Notes under the pieces: model-generated
What the model was told of the DNA's origin: nothing
Database searches by the model: none
Seen by the model: only the letters and a program-made list of their open reading frames with translations
Translations under genes and position numbers: made by a program
Part shown: positions 28,690 to 37,449 of the stretch, piece by piece
Layout: the number at the start of each line of letters is the position of its first letter
Numbering within the stretch: position 1 is the stretch's first letter
Source of the DNA: Engelhardtia mirabilis
Lineage (GTDB): Bacteria; Planctomycetota; UBA1135; GCA-002686595
Direction of reading: 5' to 3'
NCBI RefSeq assembly: GCF_007748095.1
Contig: NZ_CP036287.1
Coordinates: forward strand, 2,046,001 to 2,110,000
DNA: 64,000 nt

Positions 28690-31646
28690 CCGACCGGCGA
28701 CCGGACCCGCGTGCGCGGCGCTGGGTTCCCGAGGTCGTGCAGACCTCGGACCTGGACTGTGGACCGGCGGCCCTCGCGGCCCTGCTCGAAGGCTGTGGCA
28801 TCCCGACCTCGGCAGCGCGTCTGCGCGAGGCCTGTCAAACCGACGTCGATGGCACGTCGATCGAGGCCCTCGGCGAGGTCGCGAGGCTCATGGGCCTTTG
28901 CTGCGAACAGCAACTGGTTCCGCTCGACGGCCTGCTCGATCGAACCGAGGGCGTCGCGCCGGCGATCGTCGTCACGCGCGGGCCGGGTGGGGGCTTCCAC
29001 TTCGTGCTGCTCTGGGGCACTCGCCTCGGTCGGGTGCAGGTCATGGACCCCGCCGTCGGTCGCCGTTGGTTGGGCGCGGACGAGTTCCTCGGCGAGGTGC
29101 ACCCGCACCGCGCGCGCCTGTCGGAGGAACGCTGGAGAGCCTTCGCCCAGGGGCCGACCTGGCGGGCCCTGGTCCTGCGGCGCCTGGCCAGCCTGGGCTG
29201 CGGCGCCGGCCTCGCGAAGCGCCTGGTCGACCAAGCGCTGGAGGACACCAGTTGGCACGGGCCGGCGCGTCTCGAGGCCGCGATCGACTTCGGTCGCCGA
29301 CTCGTGTCCGTGGGCGGTGCGCGCCGCGGGCGCGAGGTGCTTCGTCTGGTCGAGGCGACCCTGGCCGAGGCCGCGGCCGAACCCGAACACGAGTTGGAAG
29401 TGCTGGGCGAGGCCCACTGGGCTACGCGGCCGACCCCCGGTGTCCCGGGGGAGCTGCTGGTCCGTGGCGCAGTCGTGCTGCGTGCGCTGGGTCGGAGCGA
29501 TGCACCAGCGCCGCTCGGCCTTCCAGCCGCTGCGCGGGACTCGCACGGGCAGGCCGCGACGGAGGACGACCGCCCCGGCCACAGGCATGAGCCCATGCCC
29601 CGCGAACGCCCGGCGGCAGCGGCCTCCCGCTCCGCTGCCCTCGCCGCGGCCCGGAGCGAGCCGCGGCCGCGACCCTGGCGGGCGATCTGGAACGCCCTGG
29701 CCCCCGATGTGCCCAGTGTCCTGCCTTGGCTCGTCCCGGCCCTGCTGTTGGCTGCGGCGGCTGTGATTGCCCAGGGGCTGCTGTTCCAGGGCCTGATCGA
29801 GGTCGGGCGATCCCTGGGCGGGACCCTCGAGCGCGGCATCGCCGTCTTCGCCCTGGTCCTGTTCCTGATCGCGGCGCTGCTGCTCGAAATTCCGGCGATG
29901 TCGTCCCTCCTGCGCCTGGGTCGACGGCTCGAGGCTCGTCTGCGCCTGACGTTCCAGGAGCGCCTGCCGCGCGTCGCTGAACGCTTCCTGGCGAGTCGTA
30001 CGACCTCCGACGTGTCGGAGCGCGCCCACGCGGTCACAGCCCTGCGCCAGCTCCCGATGGTGGCCTCGCGCGCGGTGCGCGTCACCGCGCAGCTCGTGTT
30101 GACGGCCGCGGGGCTGGTCTGGCTCGACCCAGCCAGCCTTTCGCTGGTGGTGGCGGCCTGCCTACTCGCTCTGGCGATTCCCGTCCTGGCCCAACGCACC
30201 CTCGGCGAGCGTGATCTGCGAATGCGCTCCCACGGCGGCGCGCTGACTCGCTTCTATCTCGACGCGTTGCTCGGCGCGATCCCGATTCGCACCCACGGCG
30301 CCGGCCGGGCGCTGGCGGGCGAGCAGGAGGCGCTGCTGGCGCGATGGCAGCGGGCCGGCCGCTCGCGCCTGACCGCCGGAGTCTGGGTCGACGCGGTCCA
30401 GGCGGGACTGTCCCTCGGGATCGCGGCGACGCTGGTGCTTTCTCACCTGCTGCGCGACCCCGGTTCCCCCGGCCTGCTGCTCTTCGCCTACTGGTCCCTC
30501 GGGCTGCCGACCCTGGCGGCCGAGCTGATCGCGGTGGGGCAGATCCTCCCGGCCATGCGCGCGGTGGCCCTGCGTTGGATCGAGCCGCTCGGTGCGCCGG
30601 AGGAGGAGTCGACCGTGGACGTCGAGTCCGTCGATTCGATCGCCGCGAGCGACCGAAGGGGTCTGCCCGCGGGCGAGACCGGCCTGCGAGCGGCGGGGGC
30701 CAGCGGCGCAGCGACGATCTTGCCGGGTCCCGGCTCGCCGTCGACCACGCCTGGCGTGGCAACCGGGGTCGCCATTCGGTTCGAAGGCGCCGCGGTCATG
30801 GCCGGTGGGCGCTCCGTGCTCGAAGCGATCAACCTCGACATCGCCGCCGGGGAGCACGTGGCGATCGTGGGCGCTTCGGGGGCGGGCAAATCGACGCTGC
30901 TTTCGCTGCTCCTGGGATTCTCCTCGCCCAGCGCTGGTCAGCTTCACGTGGACGGCGCCAGCCTGCGGGGCGAGCGCGTCGCGGAGCTGCGACGCGCCAC
31001 GACCTGGGTCGATCCCGAGCTGCAGATCTGGAACCGCTCCCTCGCCGACAACCTGCGCGACGGCCTCGCGGGTGGCGTCCCCGCGGACCTGGCCTCGGCG
31101 ATCGATGCCGCTGAGTTGGAGTCGGTGGTGGAAGGGCTGCAGGGCGGACTGCAGGAGGCGCTCGGCGAGGGCGGGCGACGCCTCTCGGGTGGCGAGGGCC
31201 AACGGGTTCGACTGGCTCGCGCTTTCCTGCGCGACGCACGCTTGGTCCTTCTGGACGAGGCCTTCCGCGGACTGGATCGCGCCCGGCGTGTGCGCTTGCT
31301 GGCGACGATGCGAGCGCGATTTGCCGGCTCGACCCTAGTGTGCGTGACCCACGACATCGACTGCGCCCTCGATTTTCGGCGGGTGGTCGTGCTCGAGGCC
31401 GGGCGGGTGGTCGAGGACGGCGACCCGCGCGAGCTCGAGCGCGCCGATTCGCGCTTCGCGGAGTTGCTCGCCGCCCATCGCAGCTTGGTGGAGCGCTTGG
31501 GTGGAGACAGCGGCTGGCGCCGGTTGGTGCTGCGCGACGGGCGGCTTCGCTCCGAAGGCGCGCGGCAACCCTTGGATCGGCGCGGCACCTACGAGGTTGG
31601 TGCTGCCGGAGACGACGGCCCGCCCGAGGACGGGGAGCCGCGGTGA
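28686..31646 (+). CDS. Peptidase-containing ABC exporter (C39-TMD-NBD)
   Basis: This is a 986-residue bacteriocin-type exporter. The N-terminal C39 peptidase has VVQTSDLDCGPAALAAL with Gln19, Asp24 and Cys25, then His105 (GGFHFVLLWG) and Asp121 (VMDPAVG), so the cysteine protease looks intact. An unusually long linker (~residues 125-335) separates it from the membrane domain (~340-640). The nucleotide-binding domain has Walker A GASGAGKST (~730), signature LSGGEGQ (~832) and Walker B LVLLDEAF (~855). It should cut leader peptides after a double glycine and export the product. The two precursor genes downstream have GG junctions before their cores. The ATG at 28686 overlaps the adaptor stop; the GTG of the next gene overlaps its own stop. 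Confidence 0.92.
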   Translation: MTDRRPDPRARRWVPEVVQTSDLDCGPAALAALLEGCGIPTSAARLREACQTDVDGTSIEALGEVARLMGLCCEQQLVPLDGLLDRTEGVAPAIVVTRGPGGGFHFVLLWGTRLGRVQVMDPAVGRRWLGADEFLGEVHPHRARLSEERWRAFAQGPTWRALVLRRLASLGCGAGLAKRLVDQALEDTSWHGPARLEAAIDFGRRLVSVGGARRGREVLRLVEATLAEAAAEPEHELEVLGEAHWATRPTPGVPGELLVRGAVVLRALGRSDAPAPLGLPAAARDSHGQAATEDDRPGHRHEPMPRERPAAAASRSAALAAARSEPRPRPWRAIWNALAPDVPSVLPWLVPALLLAAAAVIAQGLLFQGLIEVGRSLGGTLERGIAVFALVLFLIAALLLEIPAMSSLLRLGRRLEARLRLTFQERLPRVAERFLASRTTSDVSERAHAVTALRQLPMVASRAVRVTAQLVLTAAGLVWLDPASLSLVVAACLLALAIPVLAQRTLGERDLRMRSHGGALTRFYLDALLGAIPIRTHGAGRALAGEQEALLARWQRAGRSRLTAGVWVDAVQAGLSLGIAATLVLSHLLRDPGSPGLLLFAYWSLGLPTLAAELIAVGQILPAMRAVALRWIEPLGAPEEESTVDVESVDSIAASDRRGLPAGETGLRAAGASGAATILPGPGSPSTTPGVATGVAIRFEGAAVMAGGRSVLEAINLDIAAGEHVAIVGASGAGKSTLLSLLLGFSSPSAGQLHVDGASLRGERVAELRRATTWVDPELQIWNRSLADNLRDGLAGGVPADLASAIDAAELESVVEGLQGGLQEALGEGGRRLSGGEGQRVRLARAFLRDARLVLLDEAFRGLDRARRVRLLATMRARFAGSTLVCVTHDIDCALDFRRVVVLEAGRVVEDGDPRELERADSRFAELLAAHRSLVERLGGDSGWRRLVLRDGRLRSEGARQPLDRRGTYEVGAAGDDGPPEDGEPR

Positions 31647-33790
31647 AGCACGACGTTCTCGTGACCTGGGACGTGCGCCGAGCGGGCGAGGCCCTGGCAG
31701 CGCTGGCGCGGGTGGGCGGGCTCGAGTGCGACGGCGTCGAGCGCGCCGCAGGAGGCGGGGCTGCCCCCGCCGAACGTCGCGAACTCGACGTGTTCCTGCG
31801 CCGCGAGGGCGCGCGGCAGGCCCTCGACGTCGAGTCGCTCGAGTGCACGTGGCGAGAAGTCGCGGACGCCGCGCGCTTCGCCGCGCCGTGCCTGGTCGAG
31901 CTGCCCGACGGCGAAGGGGGACTGCGCCTGCTAGCGCTCCTGGGGGGGCGCGGACGCCATCTGCGCGTGGTCGAGCCGAGCGGGCGGGTGCGCCGGGTGT
32001 CGACGCGAGCGGTGGTCGACGCCGTCCGCGCCGGACTCGACGCCGTGCACGGGCCGCGGGTCGAGGCGCGGCTCGCCAACGCAGGTCTGCGCGGGCATCG
32101 ACTGCGCCGCGCGCGGGAGGAGTGGCTGGCCCAGTCGCTGGGCGCCGTGCCGCTGTTCTTCGGCTGGGTCCTGCGGCCCCGTCCCGGGTCGCCTTTCCTG
32201 CGCCAGTTGCGGAGCTCGGGCGCCCTGGCCGACCTCGCGCGATCGGTCGCGACCCACGGGTTGGCCCACGTGACCTTCGTGGCGGCTTGGATCGCACTCG
32301 GTCGCGGCGCGCTGACGGGCCATTTCGAGCCGGGTTGGGTGCTGTTGTGGTTGCTGCTGCTCGCGACCCTGCCCCTGCTCGGCGCCCTCGAGTCCCTGTG
32401 GGACGGCTTGTTCGGCCTCCGCGCGGGGACCCTGTTGAAGCGGCGCCTGCTCCACGGGGTCCTGGCGATGGAGCCTGACGAGCTGCGCGCCGAGGGCGCT
32501 GGCCGCGGCTTGGGTCGAGTGCTCGAGAGTGAAGCGGTCGAGCACCTGGCCGTGGCCTCCGTGACTGGCGTGCTGTTGGCGGCGATCGAGCTGCCCGTGG
32601 CGTTCTGGGCCCTGGCGGCTGGGCCGACCGGTGGGCGCGGGGCGGCCCTGCTCGCCCTGTGGGTCGTGGGCTCGGTCGCCGCCAGCGCCTGGGTCCTGCG
32701 CGCACAGGTGCGCTGGACCCGCGGTCGGCTCGCCGCGACCGAGGACCTGATCGAGCGCATCGGTGGACACCGGACTCGCGTGGCGCAGCAAACTTCCGAC
32801 CGACTGCACGCCGGCGAGGACGAACTGCTCGATCGCTACCTCGCCGCCGGAGCCAAGCTCGATCGGCGGGTCGTGTTGGGCAATCAGCTCCTGTCGGCGA
32901 CGTGGCTGATCGTCGGCTTGGCCGTTCTGGGGTCGCACTTGGCTGCCGCAGGGGTCGGGGCGACCGCGGTCGCCGGCGGACTCGGGGGGTTGCTGCTCGG
33001 AGTGCGGGCCCTGGCCAGGGTCGGTGCGACGGGAGGCCAGGTGGCCGGCCTGGTCGCCGCCTGGGACCTGGTGGGTCCGCTCTTCAACGCCGCGGCCGAG
33101 CCCGAAGCCGCGGGCGACCCAGCCGCCGTTCCGCACCCACAGCGCCGCGACGGTGGGGAGCCCGCCGAGTGCGCGCCGCGCACGCTGCTGTCAGTGCGCG
33201 GCTTGGGCTTCGGTTGGCCCGGGCGCACCCGCGCGCTGTTCGAGGACGTGGACCTCGAGCTGCGGCAGGGCGATCGCGTGCTCCTGGAGGGCGCATCGGG
33301 CGCGGGCAAGTCGACCCTGGTCGGAGTCCTGTTGGGCCTGCGGCGACCGACGTCGGGCGTCGTCCTGCGTCCCGAAGGGGATCGCGCGACGGTGGGCGCC
33401 GAGGGGTGGCGCCGCGGCTTGTCGGCCGCGCCCCAGTTCCACGAGAACCACATGTTCGCGGCCAGCCTCGCCTTCAACCTACTGATGGGGCGCCGATGGC
33501 CGGCGAGCGACGAGGACCTGCGGGAGGCGGAGGAGGTCTGCACCGAGCTCGGGCTCGGCCCGCTGATCGAATCGATGCCCGGCGGCCTGCAGAGTCAGGT
33601 CGGCGAGGGCGGCTGGCGACTCTCCCACGGCGAACGCAGCCGCGTCTTCCTCGCCCGCGCGTTGCTGCAACAAAGCGACGTCGTCGTGCTCGACGAAAGC
33701 CTCGGGGCGATGGACCCGGAGAACCAAGAACTCGCGGTGGCCTGCGCGGCCCGGCGCGCGCCGGCCCTATTGGTCGTCGCTCATCCTTAG
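31643..33790 (+). CDS. Second ABC transporter with degenerate peptidase-like N-terminus
   Basis: This is a 715-residue protein starting at GTG 31643, overlapping the previous stop by 4 nt. Residues ~60-130 (FAAPCLVELPDGEGGLRLLA, then LRVVEPSGRVRRVS) resemble a C39-like domain without the catalytic Cys-His-Asp. A membrane domain with several hydrophobic segments (~170-460) precedes an NBD with Walker A GASGAGKST (~552), a modified signature LSHGERSR and Walker B VVVLDESLG. Paired peptidase and non-peptidase ABC proteins plus HlyD occur in NHLM-type RiPP export systems, which this layout resembles. It probably forms a heteromeric exporter with the preceding protein (inference). Confidence 0.87.
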   Translation: MKHDVLVTWDVRRAGEALAALARVGGLECDGVERAAGGGAAPAERRELDVFLRREGARQALDVESLECTWREVADAARFAAPCLVELPDGEGGLRLLALLGGRGRHLRVVEPSGRVRRVSTRAVVDAVRAGLDAVHGPRVEARLANAGLRGHRLRRAREEWLAQSLGAVPLFFGWVLRPRPGSPFLRQLRSSGALADLARSVATHGLAHVTFVAAWIALGRGALTGHFEPGWVLLWLLLLATLPLLGALESLWDGLFGLRAGTLLKRRLLHGVLAMEPDELRAEGAGRGLGRVLESEAVEHLAVASVTGVLLAAIELPVAFWALAAGPTGGRGAALLALWVVGSVAASAWVLRAQVRWTRGRLAATEDLIERIGGHRTRVAQQTSDRLHAGEDELLDRYLAAGAKLDRRVVLGNQLLSATWLIVGLAVLGSHLAAAGVGATAVAGGLGGLLLGVRALARVGATGGQVAGLVAAWDLVGPLFNAAAEPEAAGDPAAVPHPQRRDGGEPAECAPRTLLSVRGLGFGWPGRTRALFEDVDLELRQGDRVLLEGASGAGKSTLVGVLLGLRRPTSGVVLRPEGDRATVGAEGWRRGLSAAPQFHENHMFAASLAFNLLMGRRWPASDEDLREAEEVCTELGLGPLIESMPGGLQSQVGEGGWRLSHGERSRVFLARALLQQSDVVVLDESLGAMDPENQELAVACAARRAPALLVVAHP

Positions 33791-34066
33791 AGTCGTCCCG
33801 CGCTTGGCCAAGCGCTGGCCCCAGGGACGTCGAGTTGCGCCACGTGCGCGAGTCCCGGTCTCAGGCCGCCACGGGTGGTTGATGGGCGCGGATCCTGGTG
33901 ACCGAACCGGGCTACAATCGCGCGCACCGCTGCAGCCCGACTCGAAGTCCCCGGCGCGCTCCACAGGTGTGGCGTACCGACCGGTCCGGACTTCGGGGCT
34001 GCCTCCCGCGGCGTTCCCCAGTCGCGGAGCGATTCGATCGCGCCGCAAACCCAAGGAGTGACCAGG

Positions 34067-34261
34067 ATGGAGAAAAGACAGGACGAGCCCTTCTTCGCGC
34101 GCTTTCTCGAGGGGCAGTTCCCCGCCGTCGAGAGCAACTTGAGCGCCGGCAAGAAGGGTGGCGGAGGCGGCGGTTTCCCGCCCGTGACGACGATGAAGTA
34201 CCCGTCGGACGACGACGAGGAAACCACGATGAAGTACCCGTCCGACGGCGACGAGATCTGA
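34067..34261 (+). CDS. Microviridin-type graspetide precursor, two cores (precursor 1)
   Basis: This is a 64-residue peptide. The ATG at 34067 is chosen because AAGGAG (34053-34058) lies 8 nt upstream; an in-frame GTG at 34058 overlaps that site. The leader carries PFFARFLEGQ at residues 8-17, the conserved ligase-binding helix of microviridin precursors. A glycine run (31-36) follows, then two cores, TMKYPSDDDE from Thr42 and TMKYPSDGDE from Thr54, a 12-residue period. By analogy with microviridin, Thr and Ser would form esters with acidic side chains and Lys an amide. The third acidic position is Asp rather than the more usual Glu. It lies 276 bp after the second ABC gene. Confidence 0.95.
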   Translation: MEKRQDEPFFARFLEGQFPAVESNLSAGKKGGGGGGFPPVTTMKYPSDDDEETTMKYPSDGDEI

Positions 34262-34818
34262 GCTGAATCCGTCTTCTCGGTCCAACTCCGAGATGCTGAG
34301 CTCGCTCAGGACGCAGGGGCCCTCGCAGCGATCGGTTCGCAGCGGGGGCTCCTCGCATGGATCCGCGACCGAGCTGCGGAACTGAATGCGTCAGTGAACG
34401 GCACAGTCGAACCGCGTCTTCGATCGATGCATTCGCAGCGAGTCGTGGGGCAGGCCGCGGGAGGAGGTCGAACCCCGCCGCTGCTGACGGGTTCACGGAC
34501 GGGTCAGTGGGTGGATCCGGGCAGGAGCTTCGATGGGCGGCCCCAGGGGGGGACGACTGCGATTCGGGGGGGCGCACCGTCCCCGGGGACGCAGCGTGCG
34601 TGCGTGCAGTCTTGGCTCACGTCACGCCCGAACCCCGGCGCTGGCGAGGAACCTGCGGCAGGCGTAGTCTCCACCGGTCGCGCGCCCCTGGCGTGTGCAA
34701 CCCGCGTCCCCACGCGATGCGTGACCCCCGAGACATTCACGTCTCCAGGTCATTCGAGCGCGGGGACCTCCCGCGATGCGGCTGGTCCGCATCCAGAAGA
34801 ACCGGAGATCCACATCCC
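34262..34818. other. Spacer between the two precursor genes
   Basis: These 557 bp have no PFFARF or KYPSD coding stretch in any frame, so there is no third precursor here. The open frames present are arginine-rich shadows. It may hold a separate promoter for the downstream half of the cluster, but no clear hexamers were found. Confidence 0.5.
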
Positions 34819-35004
34819 ATGCAGAAACCCGAGAACAAGCCCTTCTTCGCTCGTTTCCTCGAGGGTCAGTACCCCGAGGTCCAGACGGACATCCAAGCCG
34901 GCAAGGGCGGCATCTGGAGCACCAACAAGTACCCGTCCGACGCCGACGAGGACGTCACGATGAAGTACCCGTCGGACGGCGACGACGACGGCCCGACGAG
35001 CTGA
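34819..35004 (+). CDS. Microviridin-type graspetide precursor, two cores (precursor 2)
   Basis: This is a 61-residue peptide; the ATG at 34819 has GGAG about 11 nt upstream. PFFARFLEGQ occupies residues 8-17, exactly as in precursor 1, followed by YPEVQTDIQAGKGG with the double glycine at 30-31. The cores are TNKYPSDADED (Thr35) and TMKYPSDGDDD (Thr47), again at a 12-residue period, with a short GPTS tail. Cleavage after GG would release a peptide starting IWSTNKYPSD. The cores differ from precursor 1 mainly in acidic residues and the second position, so the cluster probably makes related but distinct products. Confidence 0.95.
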   Translation: MQKPENKPFFARFLEGQYPEVQTDIQAGKGGIWSTNKYPSDADEDVTMKYPSDGDDDGPTS

Positions 35005-35145
35005 ATCCGGACCGACCGATCGCCGCAGCTCATCTGCGGCGAGTCTCCGATGCCGCGCGTCGCGCTCCCCGCGGCGCGCGGCATCTCGATCGATGCACTG
35101 ACGCAGAGTGCGCGTCCCGCGTCGCGAAGCTCCCCACCTGATCCG

Positions 35146-36207
35146 ATGCCCCCCGAAGCGCGAGATACCGTGTTGGTGCTGACGCACAGTGCCGACGAGT
35201 ACGTGATCGATCGCGTCGATGCGGGCGTGCGAGCGAGGGGTGCGCGGACCTTCCGGTTCGATACGGATACGTTTCCCGGCGAGCTGCGCCTCTCGATGCG
35301 AGTCGGCGACCGCTGGCGGCGTGTCGCGCGCGACATGCGCGGCGGGACCCCGCGGGAGCTGGACCTGGAGCGGGTCTGTGCGGTCTGGTCGCGCAAGATC
35401 TGGCCCGGCAAGGGCGATCCGAAGCTCGATCCGGCCTACCGCGCCTCTTGCGACGTCGAGTCACGCGCCGCCTTGACCGGCTTCCTCGATGGTCTCGACC
35501 AGGTGCCGTGGATCAACCGGCCCGCTGCGGCCGCGCTCGCGGCGGACAAGCTGCGCCAGTTGCGAGTTGCACGGGAGGTGGGTCTGGAGATTCCTCCGAC
35601 CCTGGTGACGAATGATCCGGAGGAAGTGCGCGCGTTCGCCGCGGACGTCGCGCGCGGGGGCGGGAACCTCGTCGCCAAGTTGCTGACGCCTCTGAGCATC
35701 TCCATGGGAGCGCCGCCCGTCGCCGTGCGCACCAGCCGCGTGCCACCCGCCGCCCTGGAGCGCGAGGCGCTCGAACAACTGCGCCACGCTCCGATGGTGT
35801 TCCAGGCCGAGATCCCCAAGCGCACGGAACTGCGCATCGCCGTGGTGGGCGAACGGGTCCTGGCGGGCGAGATCGTGTCGGACGGCGACGATACGCCTGG
35901 GATCGACGTCGACTGGCGTCGCGGCGATGCGAAGCGCGGGAGCTGGCGTCCCGCCGAGGTGCCGGTGCATGTCGCGGAGGCCTTGGCCCGGCTGCATCGG
36001 CGCCTGGGGTTGGTCTACGGCGCCGTCGACCTGATCGTCACCCCCGACGAGCGCTGCGTCTTTCTCGAGACCAATCCCGGCGGCGAATGGGGCATGCTCG
36101 AGCGCGATGCCGGTCTGCCGATCGGCGACGCGATCGCGGCGGCCCTGCTCGAGCCGTCGACCGGGAGCCGAATCGAAGTCGAACCTCAACCCGAGAGCTG
36201 CCCTTGA
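35146..36207 (+). CDS. ATP-grasp peptide ligase, MdnB/MvdC-like
   Basis: This is a 353-residue ligase. The N-terminus VLVLTHSADEYVIDRVDAG followed by RTFRFDTDTFPGEL matches the MdnB/MvdC branch, whose characterised members close the omega-amide (Lys to Glu) in microviridins. ATP-grasp elements seen are the NRPAAAALAADKLRQL and NLVAKLL segments, FQAEIPKRTELRIAVVGERV, and the metal-binding FLETNPGGEW near residue 310. The ATG at 35146 is preferred to an upstream frame start at 35050, since homologues begin just before VLLLTHS. It overlaps the next gene by 4 nt (TTGA). Confidence 0.93.
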   Translation: MPPEARDTVLVLTHSADEYVIDRVDAGVRARGARTFRFDTDTFPGELRLSMRVGDRWRRVARDMRGGTPRELDLERVCAVWSRKIWPGKGDPKLDPAYRASCDVESRAALTGFLDGLDQVPWINRPAAAALAADKLRQLRVAREVGLEIPPTLVTNDPEEVRAFAADVARGGGNLVAKLLTPLSISMGAPPVAVRTSRVPPAALEREALEQLRHAPMVFQAEIPKRTELRIAVVGERVLAGEIVSDGDDTPGIDVDWRRGDAKRGSWRPAEVPVHVAEALARLHRRLGLVYGAVDLIVTPDERCVFLETNPGGEWGMLERDAGLPIGDAIAAALLEPSTGSRIEVEPQPESCP

Positions 36208-37247
36208 AGGTCCTGATCCTCACCAAGTCCGACGACAATCAGTCCATCGCCGACGTCACGCGCGCCTTGAACGAGCGCGGGGCCGAGGTACTGCGGTTGG
36301 ACACCGATCACTTTCCGGGCGAGGTACGCATGTCCGAGCGGGCCGGGGCGGAGGGGGTCGAGCTCGAGCTGACGACCCCCGCCGGATCGGCGCGGCTGTC
36401 CGAGGTCGACGCGCTCTGGCACCGCCGCCTGGCCTTCGGAGCTCGGCTGCCCGAGGGCATCGACCACCAACAACGGGTGGCGGCGATCGAAGAGAGCAAG
36501 CGCAGCCTGATGGGCGCACTCGGCGCCGCGCCCTGCTTCAAGGTCGATCCGATGTGGCGCATCCGGCACGCCGGACAGAAGTCGCTCCAACTTGCGGTCG
36601 CGCGCGAGGTCGGACTCGATCTGCCGCGGACCCTGGTCTCCAACGACGCCGACGCCCTGCGCGAGTTCTGGGATGCGTGCGACGGCAAGGTGGTGGCCAA
36701 GATGCAGTCCTCGTTCGCCATCTACGACGACGATGGCAACGAGAACGTCGTGTTCACGAACACCCTGTCCCAAGCGGACATCGACGACCCCCAGGGTCTC
36801 GAGCTCTGCCCGATGACCTTCCAGGAGAAGCTGGAGAAGCGCTTGGAACTGCGCGTCACCGTGGTCGGCGACCGGGTCTTCAGCGCCGCGGTGGACTCGG
36901 CCCGCATGGAGGGCGCCGAGGTCGACTGGCGCCGCAAGGGCGCGCAGTTGATCGGTGCCTGGAAAGAGCACCAGCTTCCGGCTGACGTCGAGCGCGGCTG
37001 CCTGGACCTGATGGACCGGCTGCAGCTCAACTACGGGGCGATCGACATCGTCGCTACGCCCCAGGGGCGCCACGTTTTCCTCGAGGTGAACCCCTCCGGG
37101 GAGTTCTTCTGGCTCGAGCGCGAACCGGGGCTGCCGATCGCCGCTGCCCTCGCGGATGTGCTCACAGGTCGCGCACCGCGGCGCGAGGAGCTGCACGAGA
37201 CGATGTCGGGGGCGGGGATCGCGGCAGTCATGCCGCAGCGCGCCTGA
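36204..37247 (+). CDS. ATP-grasp peptide ligase, MdnC/MvdD-like
   Basis: This is a 347-residue ligase starting at TTG 36204, overlapping the previous stop. KVLILTKSDDNQSIADVTRA followed by LRLDTDHFPGEV matches the MdnC/MvdD branch, the enzyme that makes the two omega-esters before the amide is closed. Other features are the substrate/ATP segment KVVAKMQSSFAIYDDDG, FQEKLEKRLELRVTVVGDRV and the metal-binding FLEVNPSGEFFWLE. With the preceding gene it supplies the full modification set for the two precursors upstream; no MdnD-type acetyltransferase is present. Confidence 0.93.
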   Translation: MKVLILTKSDDNQSIADVTRALNERGAEVLRLDTDHFPGEVRMSERAGAEGVELELTTPAGSARLSEVDALWHRRLAFGARLPEGIDHQQRVAAIEESKRSLMGALGAAPCFKVDPMWRIRHAGQKSLQLAVAREVGLDLPRTLVSNDADALREFWDACDGKVVAKMQSSFAIYDDDGNENVVFTNTLSQADIDDPQGLELCPMTFQEKLEKRLELRVTVVGDRVFSAAVDSARMEGAEVDWRRKGAQLIGAWKEHQLPADVERGCLDLMDRLQLNYGAIDIVATPQGRHVFLEVNPSGEFFWLEREPGLPIAAALADVLTGRAPRREELHETMSGAGIAAVMPQRA

Positions 37248-37449
37248 GACCGCGGCGGGGGCGCGGGGGGGGCGCGGGGGCGAGGTCCGCGGCGACTCCG
37301 GGGTGAATCCCGAGGCCAGCCGCGGTCCCGCAAGGTTCACCGCGAGCGCCCGTCGTCGAGCGCCGCGACTCTCTGGGGTCGCGGCGCCCCCGAAGGTGCC
37401 TACGGGCCTTCGAATCGGGCGCCGATCGAAGCTCGACTCCTGCGGCGGA

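Noticed and set aside
34262..34818. Possible third graspetide precursor between the two found
   Set aside because: No PFFARF or KYPSD coding sequence in any frame.
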